This document shows, piece after piece, positions 8,904-20,407 of a stretch of DNA of 64,000 bases; within the stretch, counting starts at the first letter, position 1; every line of letters starts with the position of its first letter. A model generated the notes under the pieces. That model had not been told where the DNA came from and searched no databases. It saw only the letters and a program-made list of their open reading frames with translations. A program made the translations under genes and the position numbers. This DNA is from Lasioglossum baleicum (taxonomy: Eukaryota > Arthropoda > Insecta > Hymenoptera > Halictidae), in NCBI RefSeq assembly GCF_051020765.1, contig NW_027469115.1, positions 1-64,000 on the forward strand. Reading direction: 5' to 3'.

Positions 8904-11793
8904 TCTCAATTCGATCGATAATTGTGCATAAAAGGCCACACCTCGCCGTAACCTCCAAGATCTTTCAATATGTTATCAGGCCGAAGATTTCGATCAACCT
9001 TTTCTGACAGAAACTAGAAAAAAGCGAGCTAATAAAAACGTGGTAAAATATGAAAATTCGTGAATTCGTGACTATCGGTAAGTAAATTGTAGAACGTGCT
9101 CTTGCAGAATCAGTGAATAATAATGATGTGGAAAGCGTACGTTCGGTGTCATTTGAGTGGAAAATTGGTCATTGCTATCGAGGCTAGATGCATAATGAAA
9201 AATAGATGTTCTAATAAATAGATTTCAATAATTACGGTACAATCATGGCTTGTTCGTCTAGTGGTAAATGAAGGATTACATATATCGTGGTATTTAGAAA
9301 TTATTCTAATATTTAGTTATAGTGAGTACCTTGTTTGTGTTACTTTGAAAAAATAATAAAATTTGTATACATTCTCAAGGTTTTAGTTATGTTCTCAGCG
9401 CGTTTGAAACAATTCTGCTTTGCAAAATGTCGAGAATTTATCTAATTTTAATACCTTTGAAAGAAAAAATTGCAACTCTTTTCTACGTGTAGAGAAATTA
9501 CATTTCTCTTTTCGCGCGCGGGCGGTACCATCAGCTTACTGAAATTAATTACTTAAATTTTACTTTTATTGTTTATATTTCTAACGAGAATTGTAATACA
9601 AGATGTAATACAACTCTTGTAATGTAAGCTGTAATACAAATGTTGTATTACAATTCTTGTTATAAATATAAACAATAAAAGTAAAATTTAATGGTAATTT
9701 GTGATTCTGATTCGAAATCTGATATGCTTGTGTCTGCGGATTCCTCATAAACCATGTGCATCGACATTGAAGCGTCACGGTCAAGTTTGCTTACAAGAGA
9801 ATAAATATGTATCGTTGAAATACATATAAATAGACCGATGGTACCGCACGTGGACGTAAAAAGATATGTAATTTCCCTACATGTGGAAAAGAGTTGCAAT
9901 TTTTTCTTTCAAAGGCATTAGAATTAGATAAATTCTCGACATTTGGTAATTGTGCATAAAGGGTCCCACCTCACCGATTTTGATAAAATTTAAATATGTT
10001 GTAAAACTCAACATTCTGAACAACTTTTTCCTATACATGTAACCGCCGCTCAGCTTTCGTTTTTGAGAGATTTGCGAAAAACTGCAGCTACTACTACATT
10101 GAATTTTGCCTATACGTGCACGCCAGTGCTGTGCGTATGCGTTAGCATGATGCGACCACTCGTCAACTGTTTCTACAGATATATCACTACGATCGTTGAA
10201 CGATCTATATACCGCGTGAACTTTTCAAATCATATGATGATGATGAAGAATGAGTACATATTATATTACGACGACACCACACACATCCACAGAGTGTTTC
10301 TGAGCGGACAACCCGAAAAATCCATTTTCACGCATACGGAAATATAGGAGTAGTCTTTCAAAACTGAAAGCTCACCTTAAAAACCAAGAAAAAAATAAAC
10401 AGAGATCGTTCAACGATCGTAGTGATATATCTGTAGAAACAGTTGACGAGTGGTCGCATCATGCTAACGCATACGCACAGCACTGGCGTGCACGTATAGG
10501 AAAAATTCAATGTATGTAGTAGTAGCTGCAGTTTTTCGCAAATCTCTCAAAACCGAAAGCTGAGCGGCGGTTACATGTATAGGAAAAAGTTGTTCAGAAT
10601 GTTGAGTTTTACAACATATTTAAATTTTATCAAAATCGGTGAGGTGGGACCCTTTATGCACAATTACCAAATGTCGAGAATTTATCTAATTCTAATGCCT
10701 TTGAAAGAAAAAATTGCAACTCTTTTCCACATGTAGGGAAATTACATATCTTTTTACGTGCACGTGCGGTACCCTCGGTCTATTTATATGTATTTCAACG
10801 ATACATATGTGTTCTCTTGTAAGCAAACTTGACCGTGACGCTTCAATGTCGATGCACATGTTTTATGAGGAATCCGCAGACACAAGCATATCAGATTTCG
10901 AATCAGAATTACAAATGACCATTAAATTTTACTTTTATTGTTTATATTTATAACAAGAATTTTAATACAACATTTGTATTACAGCTTACATTACAAGAGT
11001 TGTATTACATCTTGTATTACAATTCTCGTTAGAAATATAAACAATAAAAGTAAAATTTAAGTAATTAATTTCAGTAAGCTGATGGTACCGCCCGCGCGCG
11101 AAAAGAGAAATGTAATTTCTCTACACGTAGAAAAGAGTTGCAATTTTTTCTTTCAAAGGTATTAAAATTAGATAAATTCTCGACATTTTGCAAAGCAGAA
11201 TTGTTTCAAACGCTCTGAGAACATAACTAAAACCTTGAGAATGTATACAAATTTTATTATTTTTTCAAAGTAACACAAACAAGGTTCTCACTATAACTAA
11301 ATATTAGAATAATTTCTAAATACCACGATATGTAATCCTTCATTTACCACTAGACGAACAAGCCATGATTGTACCGTAATTATTGAAATCTATTTATTAG
11401 AACATCTATTTTTCATTATACATCTAGCCTCTATAGCAATGACCAATTTTCCACTCAAATGACACCGAACGTACGCTTTCCACATCATTATTATTCACTG
11501 ATTCTGCAAGAGCACGTTCTACAATTTACTTACGGATAGTCACGATTTCAGGAATTTTCATATTTTACCACGTTTTTATTAGCTCGCTTTTTTCTAGTTT
11601 CTGTCAGAAAAGGTTGATCGAAATCTTCGGCCTGATAACATATTGAAAGATCTTGGAGGTTACGGCGAGGTGTGGCCTTTTATGCACAATTATCGATCGA
11701 ATTGAGACATCTATTCATACATTTATCCAATAATATATTTTCGAATCTGTTCCATTACTTTTTGCCATTTTTGTAACTATCTTTTGTATTTTT
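8904..11793. repeat. Long palindrome (1.39-kb arms) with self-folding arms
   Basis: 8904-10208 is the reverse complement of 10402-11707 with a constant coordinate sum (about 20610), so there is no net length difference. The arm extends through 1341-1426 on the left and 11708-11793 on the right. The 193-bp centre (10209-10401) is unique. Each arm is itself palindromic: 9417-9545 pairs with 9838-9955 (core tgtcgagaatttatctaatt), and inside that 9554-9615 pairs with 9640-9694 (core acttttattgtttatattt). The arms also contain a module shared with the 18-20 kb palindrome. No enzyme ORF is recognised; 79-codon ORFs recur only because the arms repeat. Confidence 0.93.
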
Positions 11794-11853
11794 CAATTCT
11801 AATATTGTACGATAATATGTATATTGATTTATATTTTGTTCAATTTTAGGAAA

Positions 11854-12612
11854 ATGAACAAACTCGAACAGATTCAAGGGGAAGAACGGAAGGAGGCGGC
11901 GACGGCGACGGCGACGGCGACGGCAGCGGCCACGGCAGCGGCCACGGCAGCGGCGACGGCAGCGGCGACGGCAGCGGCGACGGCGACACCAACGGTGCCG
12001 ACACCGCCGCCTGAAGAGTACTTCAACTTGGCGACGGCCGTCGCCAACTTGAATTTGCAGCATCGCATGCCGGTGAGTAACTATTCACTACTATTAATTA
12101 ATAGTGTGTATGTTACTACATTGTTATTAATAATGGATATTTTATATGTTACAACACAGCTACATAACAGGCCGATGAACGTGCCGGGCTCCATGCCGGC
12201 GGCCATGCCTGGGGCCATGCCTGGGGCCATGGAGGGCGCCATGCCGGGCGCCCTGCAGGGCACAATGCCGGGCGCCCTGCAGGGCACAATGCCGGGGGCC
12301 ATGCAGGGCGCCATGCCGGGCGCCATGCAGGGCGCCACGCAGGGCGCAATGCAGGGCGCCATGCCGGGCGCCATATTTCTGACCAAGCAACAATTGGTGA
12401 GTTATTACAAATGAACTGTGTTATTTTTAATCTTCGATGTACTAAAGTAATACCTATAATAAATAAATATTGCTTTGTTGCAGACAACCATAGCAAGAGA
12501 GTGGCGGCGACAATTCTACTCCGGCCGCGGAGGACGCGGAGGACGCGGAGGACGCCGAGGACGCGGAGGCCGCGGAGGCCGCGGACGCGTCGTAGTCCAC
12601 CATTATTACTAA
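11854..12612 (+). CDS. Three-exon gene for a low-complexity Ala/Thr, Met-Pro-Gly-Ala and RGG-box protein
   Basis: Exons 11854-12072, 12160-12396 and 12484-12612 join in frame (73, 79 and 42 codons, 194 residues). Both introns are 87 nt, phase 0, with GTGAGT donors and CAG acceptors. Exon 1 encodes MNKLEQIQGEERKEA, then an Ala-Thr run and PTPPPEEYFNLATAVANLNL. Exon 2 encodes a PGAM/QGAM 4-residue repeat. Exon 3 encodes REWRRQFYSG followed by an Arg-Gly-Gly run and VVVHHYY. RGG boxes usually bind RNA, so an RNA-associated role is plausible but inferred. An acceptor at 11842-11849 suggests a 5' UTR exon upstream. I do not recognise the family. The simple sequence gives long antisense ORFs, which I treat as shadows. 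Confidence 0.6.
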
Positions 12613-12757
12613 ATTATTACTAAATTATTACTAAATTTTATAATAATAATATAATAAAAATTTTTATAATAAAAATATAATAATTATTAATAATTATTAC
12701 TAAAAAAATTTTAAATTTTATTTATAAACTGTACTTTTTTAAATAAATATATATATA
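12613..12757. other. AT-rich spacer after the three-exon gene
   Basis: Almost pure A/T with repeated attattac and ataataa words. It includes candidate AATAAA signals for the gene ending at 12612. Nothing else is seen. Confidence 0.5.
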
Positions 12758-12971
12758 TTAGGTTGTCCCAAAAGTTCCTTCCGAAATGTGATCCTTTAAT
12801 ATTGCTAAATAAATATTAGGTTGTCCCAAAAGTTGGTTTTCGATGCATGCACATAATGCAAATTCATATTCAGAAGTACTAAAATATTAACATAAAGATT
12901 ATCGTATTGTTTGTATTTATTTAGCGACATTAAAGAAACACATTCCGGAAGGAACTTTTGGGACAACCTAA
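12758..12971. mobile_element. Mariner-type MITE with TA target duplication
   Basis: Both ends read TTAGGTTGTCCCAAAAGTTC (26-bp inverted repeats) and are flanked by TA, as expected for Tc1/mariner elements. There is no transposase ORF in 214 bp. A second copy of the left end (ttaggttgtcccaaaagtt) starts inside, near 12816, in direct orientation, so one element may have nested beside the end of another. Confidence 0.85.
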
Positions 12972-13133
12972 TATATATATATTAGAGTCTATCTATACCC
13001 GATCTGCTAATTTCGCGCCATACAGTCTTCCACTACTTTCCCCCCAATAGTTCCCCACTTTCGGACGTAGACGTAGATACGGCCCTGACGAAACTCGCGC
13101 ATGCGCGCGAAAAGCGCCAACGATCCCATCACC

Positions 13134-13880
13134 GAGGCCGTAGGCACACGTACACGTCGCTCCAGCGGTGTGTATGTAAGCACTATACACAGTCTCACTC
13201 GAGCACACCGACGCTGCAGCATCGTCAGCCATACTGTTACGTCACGCCGGCGAACATAGCTTCTCCGACGGGCAACATGCAGCTGAATATTCCAAAACTA
13301 TTGTTTGGAAACCTAAAGGAATGACTTTTGAAGCAAACAGCGCACCAGATTGATGTTTCATCTAACGGATTTGATTACGAAAAAGCCCCATCGTTGCGTT
13401 ATCGAGAAATAGAAGGGCAATCGTCGCGAAATCTTGTCATGCTCGTAGGCCGTAGGCACACGTACACGTCGCTCGAGCAGTGTGTATGCACCACTACTTT
13501 CACGCTTGAGCACACCAACGCTGCAGCATCGTCAGCCATACTGTTACGTCACGCCGGCGAATATAGCTTCTCCGACGGGCAACATGCAGCTGAATATTCC
13601 AAAACTATTGTTTGGAAACCTAAAGGAATGACTTTTGAAGCAAACAGCGCACCAGATTGATGTTTCATCTAACGGATTTGATTACGAAAAAGCCCCATCG
13701 TTGCGTTATCGAGAAATAGAAGGGCAATCGTCGCGAAATCTTGTCATGCTCGTAGGCCGTAGGCACACGTACACGTCGCTCGAGCGGTGTGTATCAGTGT
13801 GTATGCAGTATGCACCAACACTCTCTTGCTTGAGCACACCAACGCTGCAGCATATCGTCATCCAAATTGTGACGTCACGC
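13134..13880 (+). repeat. Tandem repeat, 307-bp unit, about 2.3 copies
   Basis: Units at 13217-13523 and 13524-13847, with partial copies on each side. Shared landmarks are ccgacgggcaacatgcagct and tttgaagcaaacagcgc. The second unit carries about 17 extra bases at its end. The 105-110 codon ORFs (13328-13660 and 13635-13952) follow the repeat and have no motif. The unit is related to the arms of the palindrome at 14475-15050. Confidence 0.85.
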
Positions 13881-14474
13881 TTGCTTACGAATCCTACCTT
13901 ACCGACAACATATTTTCTGCTTCCTCTGTTTTACCGATACAGTGATTGCTGACGAGTCGTCAGTGACGACGACAATGATAAGTAACCATCACTGGGAAGC
14001 GGATGTCAACGCCCGTAGCGGAAAATGTCGGAACTGTATTTTTACATAAACCTCACTTTGGGACGATTTCCAGTCGAAAATGTCTTACAGTTTGTTTAAT
14101 ACTCAAGTAAACAACGTAATAGATGTTGCATTGACAATGTATATGCTCCTGCTAGTTCGCTGTTTGCTTACTTTTTCCATAAGAGCCCTAAATCTCTTCA
14201 TATTCATGAAAATGAAAGCTCTTTATAATTTACGAAAATTCGTCAGCTGCAACGCTGCAGAATAATGAAAATTACGCGTCGTAATCGTAAAAGAACGTCT
14301 TTTGAAGCAAACAGCGCGCTAGATTGATCTTTCATCTAGCGATTTTGACTACTAAAAACCCCCGTCTTTGCATTATCGAGATCTCAGAAGGCCTTTCCCT
14401 GACCCTTGCAACCTCTCGTACGTATACGTGGTCTAGCGGTGTGTGAGTGTACCAACACATTCACGCGCGAGTGT
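13881..14474. other. Repeat relic, no gene seen
   Basis: No convincing ORF. From about 14290 to 14420 there is a diverged copy of the same sequence family (tttgaagcaaacagcgcg, then gattgatctttcatctagcg). It leads directly into the palindrome that follows. Confidence 0.5.
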
Positions 14475-15050
14475 CGTCTCCTAGCAGATGACGGTCGCGC
14501 GTGAACACTCACACACCGCTAGAGTACACTCACACACCGCTAGACCACGTATACGTACGCGAGAATTGCTAGGATCAGGGAAATGCGTTCTGATTTCTCG
14601 ATAATGCAAAGACGGGGGTTTTTATTAGTCAAAATCGCTAGATAAAAGATCAATCTAGTGCGCTGTTTGCTTCAAAAGTCGTTCTTTTACGTTTCCGAGC
14701 AATGATTTTGCAATATTCGGCTGCATGTTGCCCGTCGCATGTTGCCCGTTAGATGGCGCTGCAGTCACGCCGGCGTACTAGCCTCTCCGACGGGCAACAT
14801 GCAGCCGAATATTGCAAAATCATTGCTCGGAAACGTAAAAGAACGACTTTTGAAGCAAACAGCGCACTAGATTGATCTTTTATCTAGCGATTTTGACTAA
14901 TAAAAACCCCCGTCTTTGCATTATCGAGAAATCAGAACGCATTTCCCTGATCCTAGCAATTCTCGCGTACGTATACGTGGTCTAGCGGTGTGTGAGTGTA
15001 CTCTAGCGGTGTGTGAGTGTTCACGCGCGACCGTCATCTGCTAGGAGACG
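14475..15050. repeat. Palindrome, 263-bp arms, 50-bp loop
   Basis: 14475-14737 and 14788-15050 are reverse complements with a constant coordinate sum of 29525 (no indels) and no mismatch that I noticed. Outer ends read cgtctcctagcagatgacgg. The arms include two copies of cactcacacaccgctag and the block gattgatcttttatctagcg. The same block occurs in the foldback at 42803-43154. Confidence 0.93.
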
Positions 15051-17310
15051 GCCCCCATAAGTTTCTATAACAATAAAAAATGGGAATATTGAAAACTCGA
15101 CTCTTAACAGTTCTGTTTTTTTTTTCATTTATAAATACTTGTTTATAAAGTAAACAATCTGGTTCGTGGATTTCGAATGTGGTGTAAGCATTGGACTTTG
15201 TAAGTTTGACATACGTGGAATTGCAACCACGTTGTCATAATGTCGTGTTATCTGTGCTTGATCTGAAGTGCCAAATGTTTGTTAGGAATTCTTGTGATGG
15301 GTCTGTCGCATGTACCGATACCAATTAATGTTTGAAGTGTAGAAATGAATGGTTTCTGGAGTGTGCAATAAATTTTAGGTTATAATGTTTTTACTCGATA
15401 TATGGTTTCGATAGTAAATTTGTGCAGGAAGAGTACATTAATTATATGTATATATAACACGTGCCACGGAAAAATGAGTAGATTGTTCGATTTTTAATAT
15501 TAATGTGATTGTGAATTAAAATATTGACAACGAAGAGCGAAGGACTGAAAAATTACACGAATGTATAGAATTGATTTCACAGCTCCCGAATAATTCTGTG
15601 TGAAAAAGATAATTTAGATAAGTATTTTTTGCCTATAAAATATAATCATTTTTCTGAGTAATGGATAAGATACTTTGTGATTTTTTATATTTTTCTTTTA
15701 CATGTGGTGTACGAAGCAGATCTACTAGCTGATCTATTTTAATTGGAACGCACGGTCAGATCCTGATTATTGCAAGGAAAATGTTCTCACGGTGAGTAAT
15801 ATGTAACTTGTGATCTTGAAAACCATCATATTCTTAGATAGAAAGCATTAATAATTGAAGTTTATACGCGACATATATGATCGTGCTTTATACAATCTGT
15901 TTTAAACTAGTTAGTCAGCGTGTAATGTCACAGCAGCGTTTAGAATGATAACTGTAAATGTATACTGAATTTCCCCAATCAGATGTACCTTCTTTGATAT
16001 AGATATATAATCCCTTTTACTTGTCATTTTAACTACATAATATAATGTGAGAAGTAAACCTTGCGGTTGAGTTTTAATTCTTGTATTTTAAATTATCATA
16101 AACGCTCCGTAATTTGTGCGTGCCAATGTATGAAATAAGTAAAGGAAAGTAAGTAGATATAGAAAGTAAGAAAGCTTGTATGTAATAATTAAAGGAAAGA
16201 TTAAATAAGCAGTGCTGGGTAGAATCCAAATGTATTTGTAGAATTATAATATGTAGATACGTACATAAGTTTCTATAACAATAAAAAATGGGAATATAGT
16301 AATCTCAACTCTAAACAGTTCTGTTAAAATATATAAGTTTATGAAAGAAGAGTACATCAATTAAATGTAAATATAAGACATGCAACGGAATTCGTGGATT
16401 ATTAAATTTTTGAAATTAATGTGATTGCGAATTAAAATAGTGACAACGAAGAGCGAAGGACTGAAAAATTACACGAATATGTAGAATTGCTTTCACAGCT
16501 CCGGAATAATTCTGTGTGAAAAAGATAATTTAGATAAGTATTTTTTGCCTATAAAATATAATCATTTTTCTGAGTAATGAATACAATACTTTGTGATTTT
16601 TTATATTTTTCTTTTACATGTGGTGTACGAAGCAGAATTACTAGCTGAACTATTTTAATTGGAACACACGGTCAGATCCTGATTATTGCAATGACAATGT
16701 TCTAACGGTAAAAAGCATTGATAATTTAACTTTCTATTCTTTGTATGTCTTGAAATATTCATAATATGAAGAATAAATAATAATTATCAGTAGATAAGAA
16801 ACATTTTTTAATAAATTTTAGTGCAAATTTCATCCCGATATCTCTGATGGTTCAAGAGTTATAGTAAAATGTCAGGATCCAACCTGCTGTGTTCGGTCGT
16901 CGTATGCTGTGTATCGCGCGGTGCAGCATTCAAACAAATTTTTAACAACATTCTTTGTTAGAACTAATTTTACGGAAAGTTTCTATCTTTGTCAGCGATA
17001 ATATCATCGACCATATTTTCATTTTTATGTTCTTCAGAATCATTTGTTTAGTCAGCGACCACCATTTGTTATTTCATCTGACGCACGCAACGCGTAGCTA
17101 ACGAATATTACAATACAATATTGTTAGAATCAATTATATTCTAGGTAATGATCGTATTTTCATATTCATTCTATAAAATGTGTAATCGTAATTTTACCGT
17201 GTCGTCAATGTTTTACCAATTTTTTTACATATGTTGAATTATGGCTGTTTAAAATTCATTGTATTGCCGATAATATTTTGTTTCTCTCAAAGTAATCATA
17301 CTGTTAATAG
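15051..17310. repeat. AT-rich region with a large direct duplication
   Basis: The segment from 15056 (cataagtttctataacaata) to about 15800 recurs at 16263-16720 with a shortened middle. Landmarks such as gaagagcgaaggactgaaaa and acatgtggtgtacgaagcag occur once in each. No ORF of note. The rest (about 15800-16260 and 16720-17310) shows no recognisable feature apart from being upstream of the transposase gene at 17311. Confidence 0.7.
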
Positions 17311-20300
17311 ATGGAAAAAATCGCAGGTAAAGTGAAAGGTTCTTTTGTCTTTGTACACAACGATTACGTGTACAATAAAGATCATCGCAGTGAAAATATT
17401 TATCGTTGCAACACACGACGCACCACACGATGTTGTGGGGCTGTGATGGTTCTCAGCGATGGGACTATTACGCTATTAAAACCCCATAACCACCCTGGGC
17501 AAGAATATATTGCTACGCAGCATTTTATGATAGAGGAAATGATGAAGCTGAGTCGGGAGACATTGATCCCATTTAAACAAATATTTGATGATGTTTGTAG
17601 AAAGTATGTTTATGCTTACTTTTCTTATGTGTTTCTTTTATCAACTTTTTTTTATATTTTCTCCAAATATTTTGAACAAATATTTATCTATCTATCGATA
17701 TGTGACACTCTTACAGATTTCAAAGATTTTTTAATATGTTGTAGAATTGATTTGGAATAGCAGATGTACACAGGAAAGAACAACCATATGGAGTTAGTTT
17801 GTGTTAAATTTTTAGAGTGTGTGGGGGTTTTTAAAACATATTAAGAAATCACTGAAATTAATTGTTGACAGTGTCACATATATATAAATTCACTGAAATG
17901 TTATACAAATATTTATTTAAAGACATCCAGATGCTGCAGCTTACTGTTCATTTTCAAAATTAAGACCAACGTTGCACAGACAGAGAGCTAATTTCAAACC
18001 CACATTTCCGCAATCCTTAGAAATTTTGTATGATCAGATGAAAACTTATCAACCATTGGAAAAACTAAAAATATCTGTTGTGAAGTCATTAAAAGACGAA
18101 TTTGCTGTTATAATTACAACTGACGGCTTGCTAGAAGGATTAAAGAATTCAAAAGAAATATTCGTTGATGGAACATTTGCAGTAAGTAGCATAAAACTCT
18201 TAGATATAATGTTTTTGTTTAACAATTTAATTAACTTAAACTCTATACAGGGTGTCTCAAAATTAGGTCCGGAGCCGAAAATGGGAGGTTCCTGAGATCA
18301 TTTCAAGCGACATTTTCCTTTGAAAAAATGTCGTCCGCGGCTTCGTTAACGAGTTATTAACGAAAAACACGGACCAATCAGAGCGCGAGCAAGACGCGTG
18401 CAGCCCGACGCGCCGGCAGCCGAGTGTCGGTGGCACGCCGCGATGTCGTAACGAACAAAAGTTTCTCGATGATGTGAATCCTCGCCAATTTCGACAAGCT
18501 TTGGATATGTTGTCAATACCATGATTCTGAACAACATTTCCCTTTACAGTTTCTGTCGATCGGCTTTAGTTTACGACATTATTGTAAAAATTTGTAATTG
18601 TAAATCGATCGATGTACTATTTCCTATCCGATTTCGATAATATTTGGATATGTTGTCAAGACCATGATTCTGAACAACATTTCCCTTTACAGTTTCTGAC
18701 GATCGGCTTTACTTTACGATATTATTGCAAAAATTTGTAATTGTAAATCGATCGATGTACATACTATCTCCTCGCCGATGTCGATGAGCTTCATTTCAAA
18801 GGAAAAAGATATTTAAAACATCGAATTTATAACATATTTCAAAGTCATCGAAATCGGTGAGGACCCACATCATCGGCAACTTTACCCGAACGATAGAAGA
18901 AGCACAAACTTATTGAATTAAAAACTCACTTATTCAGCCGTAAATCCATTTGACTACCACATACAACCACCACACTTTTACATAATCTTCGAATCGGTGT
19001 TTTCGAGAATCATATGATTCTCGAAAAATCAATGCCATATGATTCTCGAAAAATCAATATCTCCTTGGGAACGATTTCATTTGTTTTAAACGACGCCTTC
19101 ATCGAATACATTGTACGCTGGGAGAGCACAGTTTCGCGCGGCATCGCGAAGAGCATCGAACTCTTTCCGCGTCGGAGTAAGTAATTTCGTTCGATATCGA
19201 TACGAGTTATAAAAGTGTGCTACGAGTTCAACAATTATGTAAAAGTGTGATGGTTATATGTGGTAGTCAAATGGATTTACGGCTGAATAAGTGAGTTTTT
19301 AATTCAATAAGTTTGTGCTTCTTCTATCGTTCGGGTAAAGTTGCCGATGATGTGGGTCCTCACCGATTTCGATGACTTTGAAATATGTTATAAATTCGAT
19401 GTTTTAAATATCTTTTTCCTTTGAAATAAAGCTCATCGAAATCGGCGAGGAGATAGTATGTACATCGATCGATTTACAATTACAAATTTTTACAATAATA
19501 TCGTAAACTAAAGCCGACCGACGAAAACCGTCAAGGGAAATGTTGTTCAGAATCATGGTCTTGACAACATATCCAAAGCTTATCGAAATCGGACAGGAAA
19601 TAGTACATCGATCGATTTACGATTACAAATTTTTGCAATAATATCGTAAAGTAAAGCCGATCGTCAGAAACTGTAAAGGGAAATGTTGTTCAGAATCATG
19701 GTATTGACAACATATCCAAAGATTATCGAAATCGGATAGGAAATAGTACATCGATCGATTTACAATTACAAATTTTTACAATAATATCGTAAACTAAAGC
19801 CGATCGACAGAAACTGTAAAGGGAAATGTTGTTCAGAATCATGGTATTGACAACATATCCAAAGCTTGTCGAAATTGGCGAGGATTCACATCATCGAGAA
19901 ACTTTTGTTCGTTACGACATCGCGGCGTGCCACCGACACTCGGCTGCCGGCGCGTCGGGCTGCACGCGTCTTGCTCGCGCTCTGATTGGTCCGTGTTTTT
20001 CGTTAATAACTCGTTAACGAAGCCGCGGACGACATTTTTTCAAAGGAAAATGTCGCTTGAAATGATCCCAGGAACCTCCCATTTTCGGCTCCGGACCTAA
20101 TTTTGAGACACCCTGTATATTACAGAAGCTATTTAACTTAAATGTTTATATCAAGAATATCAGACTTTTCAAAGTAAACTTACTGTGTATATATGATAAT
20201 AATAGATAATAATAATAATAGTAGATAATAATAGTCGTCTGTAATTTTAGGTTTTACCCAAGAAGCCACACATGGGACAGCTCTACACCATCCATATACG

Positions 20301-20407
20301 CTACATGGATAATGTAAAACATAATTTATATTGGATTTACTTCTTAAATTGTATCCAATGCTCCTTCACAAACATAAAGAATTGCTTCTCTGCAGGGTAT
20401 TGCAACT
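17311..20407 (+). pseudogene. FLYWCH / Mutator-like (Phantom-type) transposase gene, 3'-truncated
   Basis: Three exons join cleanly: 17311-17603 (donor gtatgt), 17923-18181 (acceptor aaag, donor gtaagt) and 20251-20313 (acceptor ttttag). Exon 1 encodes a FLYWCH-type zinc finger: YVYNKD at about residues 22-27, two Cys, and a final HNH near residue 69. Exon 2 encodes the region before the catalytic core (LPRSLE-like motif PQSLEILYDQM) ending in IFVDGTFA. Exon 3 continues VLPKKPHMGQLYTIHIRYMD, as expected for MULE-type transposases. A further coding-like piece (about 20346-20400) is out of frame, and the gene is then cut by the giant palindrome at 20408. The second intron holds an 1868-bp palindrome. 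It is probably dead; FLYWCH plus MULE is the known make-up of insect Phantom elements. Confidence 0.75.
18248..20115. repeat. Palindromic element with CAGGGTGTCTC ends in an intron
   Basis: The ends are CAGGGTGTCTCAAAATTAGG and its reverse complement, flanked by TATA on both sides (18244-18247 and 20116-20119). The arms run about 18248-18988 and 19225-20115 around a loop of about 240 bp. A unit of roughly 140 bp (from tgttcagaatcatgg to the atcgatcgatttac block) is present twice in the left arm and three times in the right arm, which explains the unequal lengths. The ORF at 18346-18537 recurs at 19826-20017 by symmetry only. The element lies inside the intron of the transposase gene. Confidence 0.93.

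Noticed and set aside
9581..10953. 79-codon ORFs in the nested palindrome (for example 10714-10953)
   Set aside because: Present in both arms by symmetry, short, and crossing internal hairpins; the acidic stretch near their end is suggestive but not enough to call a gene.
12081..12496. Antisense ORFs of 77-115 codons opposite the MPGA repeat
   Set aside because: They arise from the simple repeat; the plus strand has consistent splice sites and frame, the minus strand does not.
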